Below are positions 16,761 to 24,204 of a stretch of 32,617 nt of DNA, piece by piece (positions within the stretch are counted from its first letter, which is position 1; each line of letters starts with the position of its first letter). Source of the DNA: Micromonospora endophytica (GTDB lineage: Bacteria; Actinomycetota; Actinomycetes; Mycobacteriales; Micromonosporaceae); assembly GCF_003236305.1 (NCBI RefSeq), contig NZ_POTX01000042.1:1-32617 (forward strand). The letters run 5' to 3'. A program made the position numbers and the translations under genes. Below the pieces are notes generated by a model. That model ran no database searches. It worked only from the letters and a program-made list of their open reading frames with translations, and was not told the origin of the DNA.

Positions 16761-18334
16761 TCGCTGGCCTCGAACTCACCCGCGTTCAGGTCGGCATCCG
16801 CGCACGGGTCGGTCTCGGCGTCGTCCGGCTCGATGTCGTGCTCCGGCAGGTGCACGTCGACGACATCCGGCACGCCGTCCTCGTCGTCCACCTCTTCGGC
16901 CTCGTGCCGCAGGCGTTCGGCTTCCTCCTCGGCTTCCTCGCGCTGCCGTTCCTCCTCTTCGGCGATGAGCGCGGTCCGCCACTCGGCTTCGGCGTCGGAC
17001 AGCTCGTAGCCGTCCGTCTCCAGGCGGGTCAGCCAGGGCGCGATCAGGTCTTGCCGCTTGACCCAGTGGCCGAGGGCAGCCTCACCGGCGTTGTGCTCCT
17101 GAGCGCCGATCATGCGGGCCACGAGCAGGCGGTTGAGGCGGTCCTGTCCGGCGGTCAGGCCGTCGTCTAGCTCGCCGCCGGCCACGTCGCGGATCAGGTC
17201 CTCGGCGACGTGGTGTGCGAGGAAGCCAGGCGACACCACGGCGAGCCGCATCGCGTCGACGAGCAGCGTCTTGGCACCCTTCGCGCTGCCGTACTTCTCG
17301 ACTAGGAACTTGCGGCGCACCGTGGCGGCTTCCTTCAGCCGCTCGCGGCGCTCCTCCCTCGCCTTCTCGGCGGCCTCCTTTGCGGCGATCTCGGCGGGGC
17401 TCTTCCAGTAGCTGTGCCCGGTCCGCTTGTAGCCGTGGGCCTCCGGGTCGAGGCAGACGATGACGGCCTCGGCGCTTTCCCAGCGTTCCTCGATCAGTGC
17501 GCCGTAGCCGTCGAGTGCCTTCACCGTCTCCGGGTCGATGCTCTCGCCGTCTGCGGTGGCGAGCTGGTCGAGCCGCGCCATCTGGCAGTTGTACGGCCAC
17601 CCGTCCTTGGGTTTCTTGACGATGGTCACGCCGGCCGATTCGAGTTCGGCTTTGAGCGCCGCGACGGCTTCCTTGACCGTCCGCTTTCGGCGTTCCTCGC
17701 CGACCTTGTGCTTGATGCCCCAGCTGCTGTCGACGTCCTTGAGGATCTTCTCCAGCGTCTGCGGGTCGTCCTCGAACTCCTGCAGCTCGGCCACGTCGTC
17801 GAGGGTCAGCCGACCGGCGTCGGCGGCCGCGGTGGCCTTCTCGCCGAGGGTGACGAGCCGCAGCGAGTCGTGGACGTGCTTGTAGCTGCGTCCGGTGCGC
17901 TTGGCGATCTGGCTCGGGTCGAGGCCGAACAGCTCTAGCTGCGCGTACGCGACGGCCCGTTCGGTGGGCGTGAGGTCGGCGCGCTGGTCGTTCTCGATCA
18001 GCATGGAGACGACCTGGTCGGCGGGGACGCCGGCCAGGTCGGGGCGCACGAGGCATGGCACGGTCGGCGGCATGCCGTCTGGCCATTCCCCGGCGGCGAG
18101 CGCTTCGGCGGCGGCCTTGGCGCGTCGGTGACCGGCGACGATCAGGTGTCCGTCGTCGTCGGGGACGACGAGGAGGGCTTGGAGGACGCCGCTGGCGGCG
18201 ATGGAGGCGCGCAGTTCGGTCAGGTCGCTGTCCTGGGTGCGGACGTTGCGCGGGTTGGCCAGCAGGTCGCGCGGGTCGAGGTCCGCGAGGTACGGCGCTT
18301 TCGTCTTGGTGCGCCGCTTGGTGGCTGCTGTCAC
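16757..18334 (-). CDS. ParB/Spo0J-family DNA-binding protein
   Basis: A 525-residue protein. The ParB N-terminal domain shows LLANPRNVR (about 24-32) and the CTP-binding GHRR motif (68-71), followed by ENDQRADLTPTERA. An HTH lies at about 139-158 (DPSQIAKRTGRSYKHVHDSL). The C-terminal third is a long Glu/Arg coiled coil that runs into a very acidic tail. Chromosomal ParB is about 300-350 residues, so this is the longer type seen on actinobacterial plasmids, phages and integrative elements. No parA is present in the window, so classical partition is not supported; a regulatory role or one in extrachromosomal maintenance is more likely. A 24-bp palindrome lies 28 bases upstream, between the start and the probable promoter, which suits autoregulation. 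It begins a three-gene coupled operon. Confidence 0.82.
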   Translation of the reverse strand: MTAATKRRTKTKAPYLADLDPRDLLANPRNVRTQDSDLTELRASIAASGVLQALLVVPDDDGHLIVAGHRRAKAAAEALAAGEWPDGMPPTVPCLVRPDLAGVPADQVVSMLIENDQRADLTPTERAVAYAQLELFGLDPSQIAKRTGRSYKHVHDSLRLVTLGEKATAAADAGRLTLDDVAELQEFEDDPQTLEKILKDVDSSWGIKHKVGEERRKRTVKEAVAALKAELESAGVTIVKKPKDGWPYNCQMARLDQLATADGESIDPETVKALDGYGALIEERWESAEAVIVCLDPEAHGYKRTGHSYWKSPAEIAAKEAAEKAREERRERLKEAATVRRKFLVEKYGSAKGAKTLLVDAMRLAVVSPGFLAHHVAEDLIRDVAGGELDDGLTAGQDRLNRLLVARMIGAQEHNAGEAALGHWVKRQDLIAPWLTRLETDGYELSDAEAEWRTALIAEEEERQREEAEEEAERLRHEAEEVDDEDGVPDVVDVHLPEHDIEPDDAETDPCADADLNAGEFEASE

Positions 18335-18361
18335 TGGTAGTCCTTCCTACTCCACGTGAGC

Positions 18362-18385
18362 TATGTACGGCACATGCCGTACATA
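18362..18385. promoter_or_regulatory. 24-bp perfect inverted repeat, probable operator
   Basis: Arms TATGTACGGCA and TGCCGTACATA are exact complements separated by two bases. The site lies between the probable minus-strand promoter and the parB ATG at 18334, so a bound dimer would block leftward transcription. The most natural ligand is the ParB protein itself (parS-like) or a prophage repressor. Confidence 0.7.
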
Positions 18386-18388
18386 ATC

Positions 18389-18419
18389 ATTGTATCAACC
18401 AAGATCATTTACGTCTAAT
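18389..18419. promoter_or_regulatory. Overlapping divergent promoters for parB and AlbA_2 gene
   Basis: Plus strand: TTGTAT (18390-18395), 18-base spacer, TCTAAT (18414-18419), directed at the AlbA_2 gene starting at 18481. Minus strand: TTAGAC (18413-18418), 18-base spacer, TACAAT (18389-18394), directed at parB. Each promoter's -10 box is nearly the other's -35 box, so the two should be mutually exclusive. The segment is clearly more AT-rich than its surroundings. Boxes were found by eye. Confidence 0.55.
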
Positions 18420-18480
18420 CGAAGGGCCGCCTGAACTGCTGGTTTGCCTGAAGAGAGCCGGGCGGTCCACGATCGAGTCC

Positions 18481-19854
18481 ATGCCGACACTGCGGAACCG
18501 TCGCCTCGAACAGATCCTCGGCGGACCAGTCGACGAATCCCTGACCTACAGCCAAGTCAAGGGACTCATCCCCGCGACGACCGAAGGACCCGACCTGGAC
18601 TTCAAGCGGGACACCTACGGCAGCAGCGACAGCGAGCGGAAGAAGCTCTGCGGCGACGTTGGGGCTCTCGCGAACGCCACCGGCGGCATCCTCATCCTCG
18701 GCATGGACGAAGACGAACAGGGCCGCGCGAGGCACGACAACGGCGTCGACATCAGCGACGACGAACGGCGACGCCTCCGACAGACCGTCTGCGGCAACAT
18801 CCAGCCGACGCCGACCTTCGACGTCATCCCCATCGAAGATCCCGACCGCCCTGGCACAGGCTTCCTCATCATCTGGGTCGCGCGATCGGCAACTGCGCCG
18901 CATGCCTACGTCAACCAAAACAAGTCGTTGCTCTACCCCAAGCGAGTCGGCACCGAGACGATCTGGTTGTCCGAGAGCGAGGTGGCCGAGGCGTACCGGG
19001 CACGGTTCGCCGGCTTCGCAGACCGCATTGAGGAGGCCGCCCGGATCGAAGCCAACTTTGTCGATCGCCTCGCGCCGGACGAGACGTTCGTGGTCGTGAC
19101 CCTCGTCCCCGACCTGCCGGGGGCCTTCACCATCGACACCCAAGCGCTGAGCGCATTCCAACTGGGCAACACCGACACCACGCACAGCGCGTTCGGCATC
19201 GGGGTGCGCCGCTTCATCCGGTCGACTGTGGGGCGTCGGTGCCTTGTAGGCGCGACGAGATACGAACCAAACAAGCCGTACTCGCGCGGGGCGTGCGAGC
19301 TGCACGAGAGCGGCAGCGGCGTCTTCGCCAGCGGAGTTGGCGTGCGGACGTCGGGCATCGCGGATCTGACTTGCCGTCTCGTCGACGACCAGTGGCTCAC
19401 CCTCGGCATCGCCGCGGGATTGCGATTCCTGGCCCGCCACGCTCGCGACAGAGCGGCGGCCGGTGGCCTCGCCACCGTCCGGGCCGCCATCGCGCCGTAC
19501 GTCCCGGCCGCGATGGTAGACACCCTCGGCTGGCCCGAGGACCGGCTCGCCTGGTTTGCGGCTCAGGCTGTGGAAACGGGGAAGGGCGGTGCGATCACGA
19601 ACGGCGCGTGGGCTGACACGGTCGCCGACATTGACGATCTCTGCGCCGACGGCCCCGGGCTGGTCGCGGCAACGTACCGCCTCGCCAGCGAGCTGTTCCA
19701 GTCGTTCGGTGCCCCCGAGGTCAGGCAGGTCACCGCCGACGGCGGTATCCGCCTTCCCCACTGGCATCAGGAGATCCGTTCCACGATCAACGGCTGGGCG
19801 CAGGTGGCCGGCGTCGAGGTGCTCACGCAGCCGCTCGCGCAGCCGCTCGTTTGA
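18481..19854 (+). CDS. Schlafen AlbA_2-domain protein
   Basis: A 457-residue protein and the only plus-strand gene in the middle of the element. Residues about 20-75 (LTYSQVKGLIPATTEGPDLD, FKRDTYG, then GDVGALANATGGILILGMDED) form the Schlafen AlbA_2 domain, recognisable by the E/D-x-D-FK motif and the NATGG-ILILG strand. AlbA_2 domains occur in predicted transcription regulators, RNA-acting enzymes and several defence-associated proteins. The C-terminal 300 residues are not recognised. The ATG at 18481 is about 55 bases after a probable promoter shared with the divergent parB. It converges on terL with eight bases between stops, which makes it look like an independently expressed cargo gene inserted within the packaging/head genes. 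Confidence 0.75.
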   Translation: MPTLRNRRLEQILGGPVDESLTYSQVKGLIPATTEGPDLDFKRDTYGSSDSERKKLCGDVGALANATGGILILGMDEDEQGRARHDNGVDISDDERRRLRQTVCGNIQPTPTFDVIPIEDPDRPGTGFLIIWVARSATAPHAYVNQNKSLLYPKRVGTETIWLSESEVAEAYRARFAGFADRIEEAARIEANFVDRLAPDETFVVVTLVPDLPGAFTIDTQALSAFQLGNTDTTHSAFGIGVRRFIRSTVGRRCLVGATRYEPNKPYSRGACELHESGSGVFASGVGVRTSGIADLTCRLVDDQWLTLGIAAGLRFLARHARDRAAAGGLATVRAAIAPYVPAAMVDTLGWPEDRLAWFAAQAVETGKGGAITNGAWADTVADIDDLCADGPGLVAATYRLASELFQSFGAPEVRQVTADGGIRLPHWHQEIRSTINGWAQVAGVEVLTQPLAQPLV

Positions 19855-19862
19855 TCCCTGGG

Positions 19863-21260
19863 TCACGGCGGCCACGCAGACGGCCGTGCCTGCTTGCCGA
19901 GCGGCGACGCCACCACCGCCCTGCGGGACTCCTTCGACCGCAGGTACGTCACCCCATGCACCAGAGCGTCCAGCCGGTCCGGAGAGTCCCCCGACTCCGG
20001 CGTCCACGTCGTCAGCTGGTCCTCCAGCGCCGGGAACGTGCCGGCGTGATGCACCCGAGGCGGGTCCACCTCGTACCGGGCCGCGACCGGCTCGGCGCGC
20101 ACCCGCTTGCTGGCGCGGGCCTGCACCACGTCCAGCGGCGGGTCACCCCCACCGATCAGGCCCTCGTTCTGCATCGCCACCCAGGCGTCAACGAGGATGT
20201 CCCGCAGCCACGCCGACGAGCCCTCGTACACCACCACGTCCGCGTCGACGTCCAGGTAGCACTGCCAGATCCGGCGCGCCGCCGCCATGCCGGCGATCTT
20301 CATGCTCCGGTCGGCCAGCACGTAGTGCTCGCCGTCCTCACCCCGGCCGACCGCGACGATGCCCGTCTCGTCGCTCGTGTCCGACACCGTGTCCGCCGGG
20401 TCCACCGACACGACGGTCCGCACCAGCGGCGGCACGTCGTCCTTGTCGATCCGCCCGGCTTCGATCCACGCCGACTTCCACAGCGCGCCGTCGACGTCGG
20501 TCAGCAGCTCGGCATCCAGCTCCTGCCGGCCCAGCCGGGTGCCGCCGTACTGCTCCAGCAGCTCCTCCAGCGCCTCCGGGCTGAGGTTGTCCGCGTTGTC
20601 CAGCGTCTTGCCTCGGGTGATGACCACCCGGGGCCGGCGGCTGCACGCCCGCTGCTTCTTCGCCCGCGTCAGCAGCTTCTTGACGTGCGGCAGCGGCTTC
20701 GGCGTCGTCGAGATCACCATGCGCGGGTCGGGTGCCTCACGCATGCAGAACCACAGCATGTCGAACACACCCTGCGCCGTCTGGAGCGGCCAGGCCGCGT
20801 ACTCGTCGAGCCAGCAGCCGTCGAAGTCGTAGCCGCGCAGCGTGTCCGGGTCCTGCGCGCCGAACCCGCGGATGATCGCGCCGTTCCGCAGCTCCAGGTA
20901 CGGCTCGCTCTTGTTGAACGTCCGCACTTCCTTCGGCGGGATCACCGCCAGCAGCCCGGCCCGTCGCGCGGTGAAGCACACGTTGTACACCTCGCGGTGC
21001 GTCTTCGCGATCACCGCGTAGTGCCCGCCCGGCCGGGTGCCGGCCCAGCCGCGTACCGTCTCCGCGCCCGTCCTGGTCTTGCCGAAGCCACGTCCGGCCA
21101 GCAGCATCCAGATCCGGTAGTACGCCGGCTCCATCTGCTCGGCGCGGGCATGCCGCCGCCAGTCGTAGCGGACCATGCCCTGCGCCTCCGACACCTCACG
21201 CAGGTACGCGGCCAGCTCGGCGTCCGTCATCAGCGCCGGGTCCGGGTACGACAGCAGCAT
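19863..21260 (-). CDS. terL: Terminase large subunit
   Basis: A 465-residue protein. The packaging ATPase has Walker A AGRGFGKT (55-62) in WMLLAGRGFGKTRTGAE and Walker B GCWLDEYAAW with Asp152/Glu153, followed by the coupling motif region (STTPKP). The nuclease domain begins at VVSVDPADTVSD and includes VVVYEGSSAWLRD and the late Asp in SPDRLDALVHGV. Terminases pump phage DNA into proheads through the portal and cut concatemers. The ATG at 21260 lies three bases after the preceding stop. All expected motifs are present and the length is normal, so it looks intact. Unusually, portal lies about 14 kb further left instead of next door. Confidence 0.92.
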   Translation of the reverse strand: MLLSYPDPALMTDAELAAYLREVSEAQGMVRYDWRRHARAEQMEPAYYRIWMLLAGRGFGKTRTGAETVRGWAGTRPGGHYAVIAKTHREVYNVCFTARRAGLLAVIPPKEVRTFNKSEPYLELRNGAIIRGFGAQDPDTLRGYDFDGCWLDEYAAWPLQTAQGVFDMLWFCMREAPDPRMVISTTPKPLPHVKKLLTRAKKQRACSRRPRVVITRGKTLDNADNLSPEALEELLEQYGGTRLGRQELDAELLTDVDGALWKSAWIEAGRIDKDDVPPLVRTVVSVDPADTVSDTSDETGIVAVGRGEDGEHYVLADRSMKIAGMAAARRIWQCYLDVDADVVVYEGSSAWLRDILVDAWVAMQNEGLIGGGDPPLDVVQARASKRVRAEPVAARYEVDPPRVHHAGTFPALEDQLTTWTPESGDSPDRLDALVHGVTYLRSKESRRAVVASPLGKQARPSAWPP

Positions 21261-21263
21261 CCC

Positions 21264-21659
21264 TCAGCGCCCCTGCCACAGTTCGGCTTCCTGCTCCCGC
21301 AGGTCCGACGAGGCGCACGAGGCGAGCAGCACCAGCACCGCCAGCATCGGCGCCAGGCAGCCGAGCGCGGTCGGGCCGACCCACCGCAGCGCCGCCCAGC
21401 CGGCCAGTCCGGTCAACCCGGTCCAGCCGGCCAGTCCGGTCAACCCGGTCCAGCCGGCGAGCAACAGTCGCCACGCCCACACCCGCCGCCGAAACGCGCG
21501 CCGCCGCGCTGGCGGCACCGTCACCACCCTGGCCCGACCGACCGCCCGGCCCTGAACGTTCCACACCGCCCACGGCCGCGCGACAGGCCTACCCGGCCGG
21601 GCAACTGCCGGCCGACGGTGGCCGGTGAGCAGCCGCGCCGAACGGGGACCACGGCTCAC
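21264..21659 (-). CDS. Small hypothetical membrane protein with internal repeat
   Basis: A 131-residue protein with a GTG start overlapping the upstream stop as GTGA (21656-21659). A basic N-terminal half (ARRRAFRRRVWAWRLLLAG) is followed by the tandem peptide GWTGLTGLA twice and a hydrophobic segment CLAPMLAVLVLLASCASS that probably spans the membrane. The repeat is an exact 27-bp DNA duplication. The family is not recognised. Its place immediately before terL supports a real gene, but the composition is low complexity, so function is open. Confidence 0.5.
   Translation of the reverse strand: MSRGPRSARLLTGHRRPAVARPGRPVARPWAVWNVQGRAVGRARVVTVPPARRRAFRRRVWAWRLLLAGWTGLTGLAGWTGLTGLAGWAALRWVGPTALGCLAPMLAVLVLLASCASSDLREQEAELWQGR
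21397..21458. repeat. 27-bp tandem duplication inside membrane-protein gene
   Basis: Two exact 27-base copies (21397-21423 and 21424-21450), each beginning CAGCCGGCCAGTCCGG, are followed by the first eight bases of a third. The unit is in frame (nine codons) and encodes the repeated GWTGLTGLA peptide, so copy-number change would not break the gene. Confidence 0.85.
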
Positions 21660-21775
21660 CGCGCCACCAGCAGCACCACCACGGCGGTCGCGTTCGCCGC
21701 GCCGAGCATCAGCATCCCGGCTGCCAGCGACCAGGCCGCCCAGCGGGGCACCTGCAGCTCGACCACGAACCGCAC
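21656..21775 (-). CDS. 39-residue single-pass membrane protein
   Basis: A short frame from the GTG at 21775 to the TGA at 21656. GGAGGAG lies about ten bases upstream, and the stop overlaps the next gene's GTG. The product has a short N-terminus (VRFVVELQVPRWAAW) and one hydrophobic helix (MLMLGAANATAVVVLLVA). It sits between terS and terL. Small membrane proteins are common here in actinophages; no function can be assigned. Confidence 0.5.
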   Translation of the reverse strand: MRFVVELQVPRWAAWSLAAGMLMLGAANATAVVVLLVAR

Positions 21776-21782
21776 GTAGCCG

Positions 21783-22397
21783 TCACTCCTCCGATGCCGC
21801 TGCACCCGCGCTCTCCTCCTGCTCGTCGTCGCCGGCCGGGTCACCGGAGCCGGAGGTCGGGCTGCCCTGGCCGGCGCGGGCCGCCGCCTCGGCCATCAGC
21901 GCGCGGAAGAAGTCGCCGCGCTGCGCTGCGCTCATCTGCTCGACCTCGGCACGGATCGGGCCGCCGTCCGGACCGGTGTGCGAGGTCGTCGAGTCGGGCA
22001 GGCCCAGGGCCAGCCGCTCGACCCGGGTCGCGACCTCCAGCCATCGGGCGATGTCGCCGGGGCTGAGCTTTGACGCGTCGATGGTCTGCAACCGGGCCAC
22101 GATCTTGGCCTGCAACGCGCTGGAGATCCGGGCGTGCCGCTTCGCCATGTCGCGTCGCTGCTCGGCCAGGCCCTCGACGTACAGCCGGTCCTCTTCGCGG
22201 TCCCACGCCTGCGCCCGCTGCACCCACTTCCACGCGGTGGCGAGCTTGTGGAGGTAATCCCGGCTCTTGTTGACCTCGGTGGCGACCTTGGCGACGGTGC
22301 GGGTGCGGCCGAGGTCGCGGTACAGCACGAAGTAGCCGTACGCCTTCTCGGGTTCGCGGTCCTGCCGGTCCCAGGGCAGGATCTCCGGTTCGCTCAA
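21783..22397 (-). CDS. terS: Probable terminase small subunit
   Basis: A 204-residue protein. The TTG at 22397 is chosen because AAGGAGG lies five bases upstream; longer frames to the right run antisense through other genes. The N-terminal half contains an HTH-like region (YGYFVLYRDLGRTRTVAKVA, then VNKSRDYLHKLATAWKWVQR), as in small terminase subunits that bind the packaging site. A long helical section (KRHARISSALQAKIVARL) and an acidic C-terminus follow. Position two genes before terL strongly supports the call, although small subunits are poorly conserved. Confidence 0.7.
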   Translation of the reverse strand: MSEPEILPWDRQDREPEKAYGYFVLYRDLGRTRTVAKVATEVNKSRDYLHKLATAWKWVQRAQAWDREEDRLYVEGLAEQRRDMAKRHARISSALQAKIVARLQTIDASKLSPGDIARWLEVATRVERLALGLPDSTTSHTGPDGGPIRAEVEQMSAAQRGDFFRALMAEAAARAGQGSPTSGSGDPAGDDEQEESAGAAASEE

Positions 22398-22423
22398 GGT
22401 CACCTCCTTGTGGTGCCCGGGGG

Positions 22424-22451
22424 CCCGGCTGGCGGGGAAGTGCCGGCCGGG
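22424..22451 (-). terminator. Hairpin between acb2-like gene and terS
   Basis: Arms CCCGGC-T-GGC and GCC-G-GCCGGG pair around an eight-base loop just after the acb2-like stop (22460). There is no T-run, as is usual in high-GC actinobacteria. It probably attenuates transcription entering the packaging genes. Confidence 0.45.
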
Positions 22452-22459
22452 CCACCCGG

Positions 22460-22756
22460 TCAGTGGCCCGGCTTGCGGCTGTTGACCATTGGCGGGCGGG
22501 CGATCGCCGCGTTGCCGTACACCAGGGCGTCGTCCAGGGAGGTCAGGACCATCGACGTTTCGCGGCAGGGCGGGAGGCTGCGCATCGCCTCGGCCATGGT
22601 CACCTTGATGGCGGCACGCCAGCGGCCGTGTGCTTGGGCGGCGGCGAGGTCCTGCGGCGGGTGGTGGTCGCAGCGTCGGTTCAGCTCGTAGCGCTGTCGC
22701 TCGTCGAGGCCGGCGTACGGGTCGTCGTTGGCGGGGCTGGTCGGTTCGGGTGCCAT
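22460..22756 (-). CDS. Acb2-like anti-CBASS cyclic-nucleotide sponge
   Basis: A 98-residue protein. The ATG at 22756 follows AAAGGA with seven-base spacing. After a disordered N-terminus it has RRCDHHPPQ (27-35), a helix, then CRETSMVLTSLDDALVYGNA (64-83) and AAIAR. This matches the phage Acb2/Tad1 hairpin-domain pattern as I know it: a Y/H-HPP motif, then S/C-RE-x-S-x-x-LT-x-L-x-x-A ... NAAIAR, in about 90-100 residues. Acb2 proteins form hexamers that sequester the cyclic oligonucleotides used by CBASS immunity, which protects the phage. It lies between the ParB-like modification operon and terS and is bordered by hairpins on both sides, suggesting its own expression control. Whether its ligand pocket is intact needs a structural comparison. 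Confidence 0.72.
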   Translation of the reverse strand: MAPEPTSPANDDPYAGLDERQRYELNRRCDHHPPQDLAAAQAHGRWRAAIKVTMAEAMRSLPPCRETSMVLTSLDDALVYGNAAIARPPMVNSRKPGH

Positions 22757-22807
22757 GCGGGTCCTTTCGGGTGGGCGGCCACGGTGCTCGACTGTGGCCG
22801 AGTGGCT

Positions 22808-22838
22808 CGGGCCGGTCGGCGGGCTGCCGGCCGGCCCG
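22808..22838 (-). terminator. Strong GC hairpin after ParB-like operon
   Basis: Arms CGGGCCGG and CCGGCCCG, extended by a T-G pair and CGGC/GCCG, give a 13-base-pair stem with a five-base loop. It lies 18 bases after the ParB-like stop and before the acb2-like gene. It is a probable terminator or attenuator for leftward transcription. Confidence 0.6.
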
Positions 22839-22855
22839 CTGGGCTGCACCTGCCG

Positions 22856-23797
22856 TCAGCCGGCGAGGTAGTCGGCGGCCAGGAGCTCCAGGGCGCGCCA
22901 CCGCTGGTCGGCGGGGATCTCGCCGGACGCGACGAGCTTGTTGACGGCGCGGGTCAGCACGGTGGCGGCGTCGGCGGGCATCGAGCGGGTCTCGATGACC
23001 GTCTCGATGGGGACGAGGCGGCTGGCCGCGCCGAGGGGCTCCTCGGTGTCGGGGTCGAACCACACGCCGTCGCGTAGCTCGCCGAGGTGCCGCTCGAACA
23101 CCGCCAGGATCAGGCCGAGGGCGGTGGCCACGTTGCCGACGTTGTGGGCGCCGTGGGCGGTCGCGAGGGCGTCCAGCGTGGTTTCGTAGTTGCCGTACCC
23201 GGCGAGCCAGCGGGCGTCCGCTTGGACGAGCTTGCGGGCCTCGTCGAGGGAGGTGCGGGCGGCTTCCAGCTCGTGCGGCAGGAACACCAGCTGGACGGTG
23301 GCGAAGTCCAGGTTCGCCTCGGACAGGCCCTCCAGGTCGACTTGGGCGAGCAGGTCGAGCTGCTTGTCGTCCAGGCCCGAGTAGGCCCGCCAGTCCACGT
23401 CGTCCAGCTCCTCGTACAGCTGTTTCAGCGTGGCGGGGTCGTCTTCGCCCTCGATGGCGTTGTGAGACAGCTGCAACGCGACCTGTCGGGCGCGGGTGAG
23501 CGGCTGGTCGACCACGATGACGTCGACCAGATCCAGGCCGGCGTCGCGGGCCGCCATGATGCGGTGGTTGCCGGACAGCACCACCATCCGGCCGCCCGGC
23601 TCGTCGTTCCACACCAAGGGCGTGCTGGTCAGGGCTCCGTCGCGGCGAACGTTGGCGACCAGGCGGTCGTACGTCTCCTTTCGCATGTACCGGGCGTTGA
23701 CCTCCAGCAGGGTGAGGGCGGCCGGGTCGACGCGGGCGGGCCGCAGGTTCAGCGGGCCGTCGTCGGTGGCCGCCGGCTGCTCGCCGACGCCGCTCAC
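22856..23797 (-). CDS. ParB-like nuclease-domain protein of modification operon
   Basis: A 313-residue protein. The GTG at 23797 overlaps the upstream stop as GTGA; the longer frame to 23926 is antisense-like and was discarded. The N-terminal ParB-like domain shows LLEVNARYMRKETYDRLVAN, then VLSGNHRIMAARDAGL with the GNHR phosphate-binding motif, then QLSHNAIEGEDD. No HTH is apparent in the C-terminal half, unlike the ParB at 16757. Stand-alone ParB-like domains in phages are often linked to DNA base-modification genes and may act as nucleases or NTP-dependent factors. Coupling to the Mom-like gene supports such a role here. Confidence 0.75.
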   Translation of the reverse strand: MSGVGEQPAATDDGPLNLRPARVDPAALTLLEVNARYMRKETYDRLVANVRRDGALTSTPLVWNDEPGGRMVVLSGNHRIMAARDAGLDLVDVIVVDQPLTRARQVALQLSHNAIEGEDDPATLKQLYEELDDVDWRAYSGLDDKQLDLLAQVDLEGLSEANLDFATVQLVFLPHELEAARTSLDEARKLVQADARWLAGYGNYETTLDALATAHGAHNVGNVATALGLILAVFERHLGELRDGVWFDPDTEEPLGAASRLVPIETVIETRSMPADAATVLTRAVNKLVASGEIPADQRWRALELLAADYLAG

Positions 23798-24204
23798 CGG
23801 GCCGCTCCGATCACGAACCGGCCGTTGTCGGCGCCGCACTCGAAGACACCCAGCATGGCGGGCGGGGCGGTGAGGGCGTGCGTGGCCGCCTGGTTCACCT
23901 CGCAGGTGAACAGCGTCGGCCGGCACGACAGCGGGTGCTGGATCGTCCAGCCGTCCTCCCGCAGCTGGATCAGGTGCGCCGTCTCCTCGTCGACGGGCAT
24001 CAGCCGGCCGGCGTCGGCGAGGGCCGCCAGGGCGGCGGTCATCTCGGCCCGGTAGGGCACGTCGGCAACCATCCGCTCGGCGTACGCGTCGGCGCGGATG
24101 GTGTCGGCCGGGTACGACCGCAGGTAGGCCGTTCGGGCGGCTGCCCGGATCGCCAGGTCGACGTCGGCGGCCGCCACCTGGCCGCCGCGGTGGTCGTCGG
24201 TCAT
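23794..24204 (-). CDS. Small conserved phage protein (possibly DUF6085-like)
   Basis: A 136-residue protein from the ATG at 24204, which overlaps the Mom-like stop as ATGA; its own stop overlaps the ParB-like GTG. The distinctive part is DGWTIQHPLSCRPTLFTCEV (about 84-103), followed by a Cys in FECGADNGRFVIG. This resembles actinobacterial proteins of the DUF6085 type, though I am unsure of the family. Three Cys could bind metal. Its position between a Mom-like and a ParB-like gene suggests an accessory part in DNA modification. Confidence 0.65.
   Translation of the reverse strand: MTDDHRGGQVAAADVDLAIRAAARTAYLRSYPADTIRADAYAERMVADVPYRAEMTAALAALADAGRLMPVDEETAHLIQLREDGWTIQHPLSCRPTLFTCEVNQAATHALTAPPAMLGVFECGADNGRFVIGAAR

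Noticed and set aside
18415..20007. 530-codon minus-strand frame
   Set aside because: Antisense to the AlbA_2 gene and overlapping the end of terL; no domain seen.
19851..21779. 642-codon plus-strand frame
   Set aside because: Antisense to terL, whose ATPase and nuclease motifs are clear.
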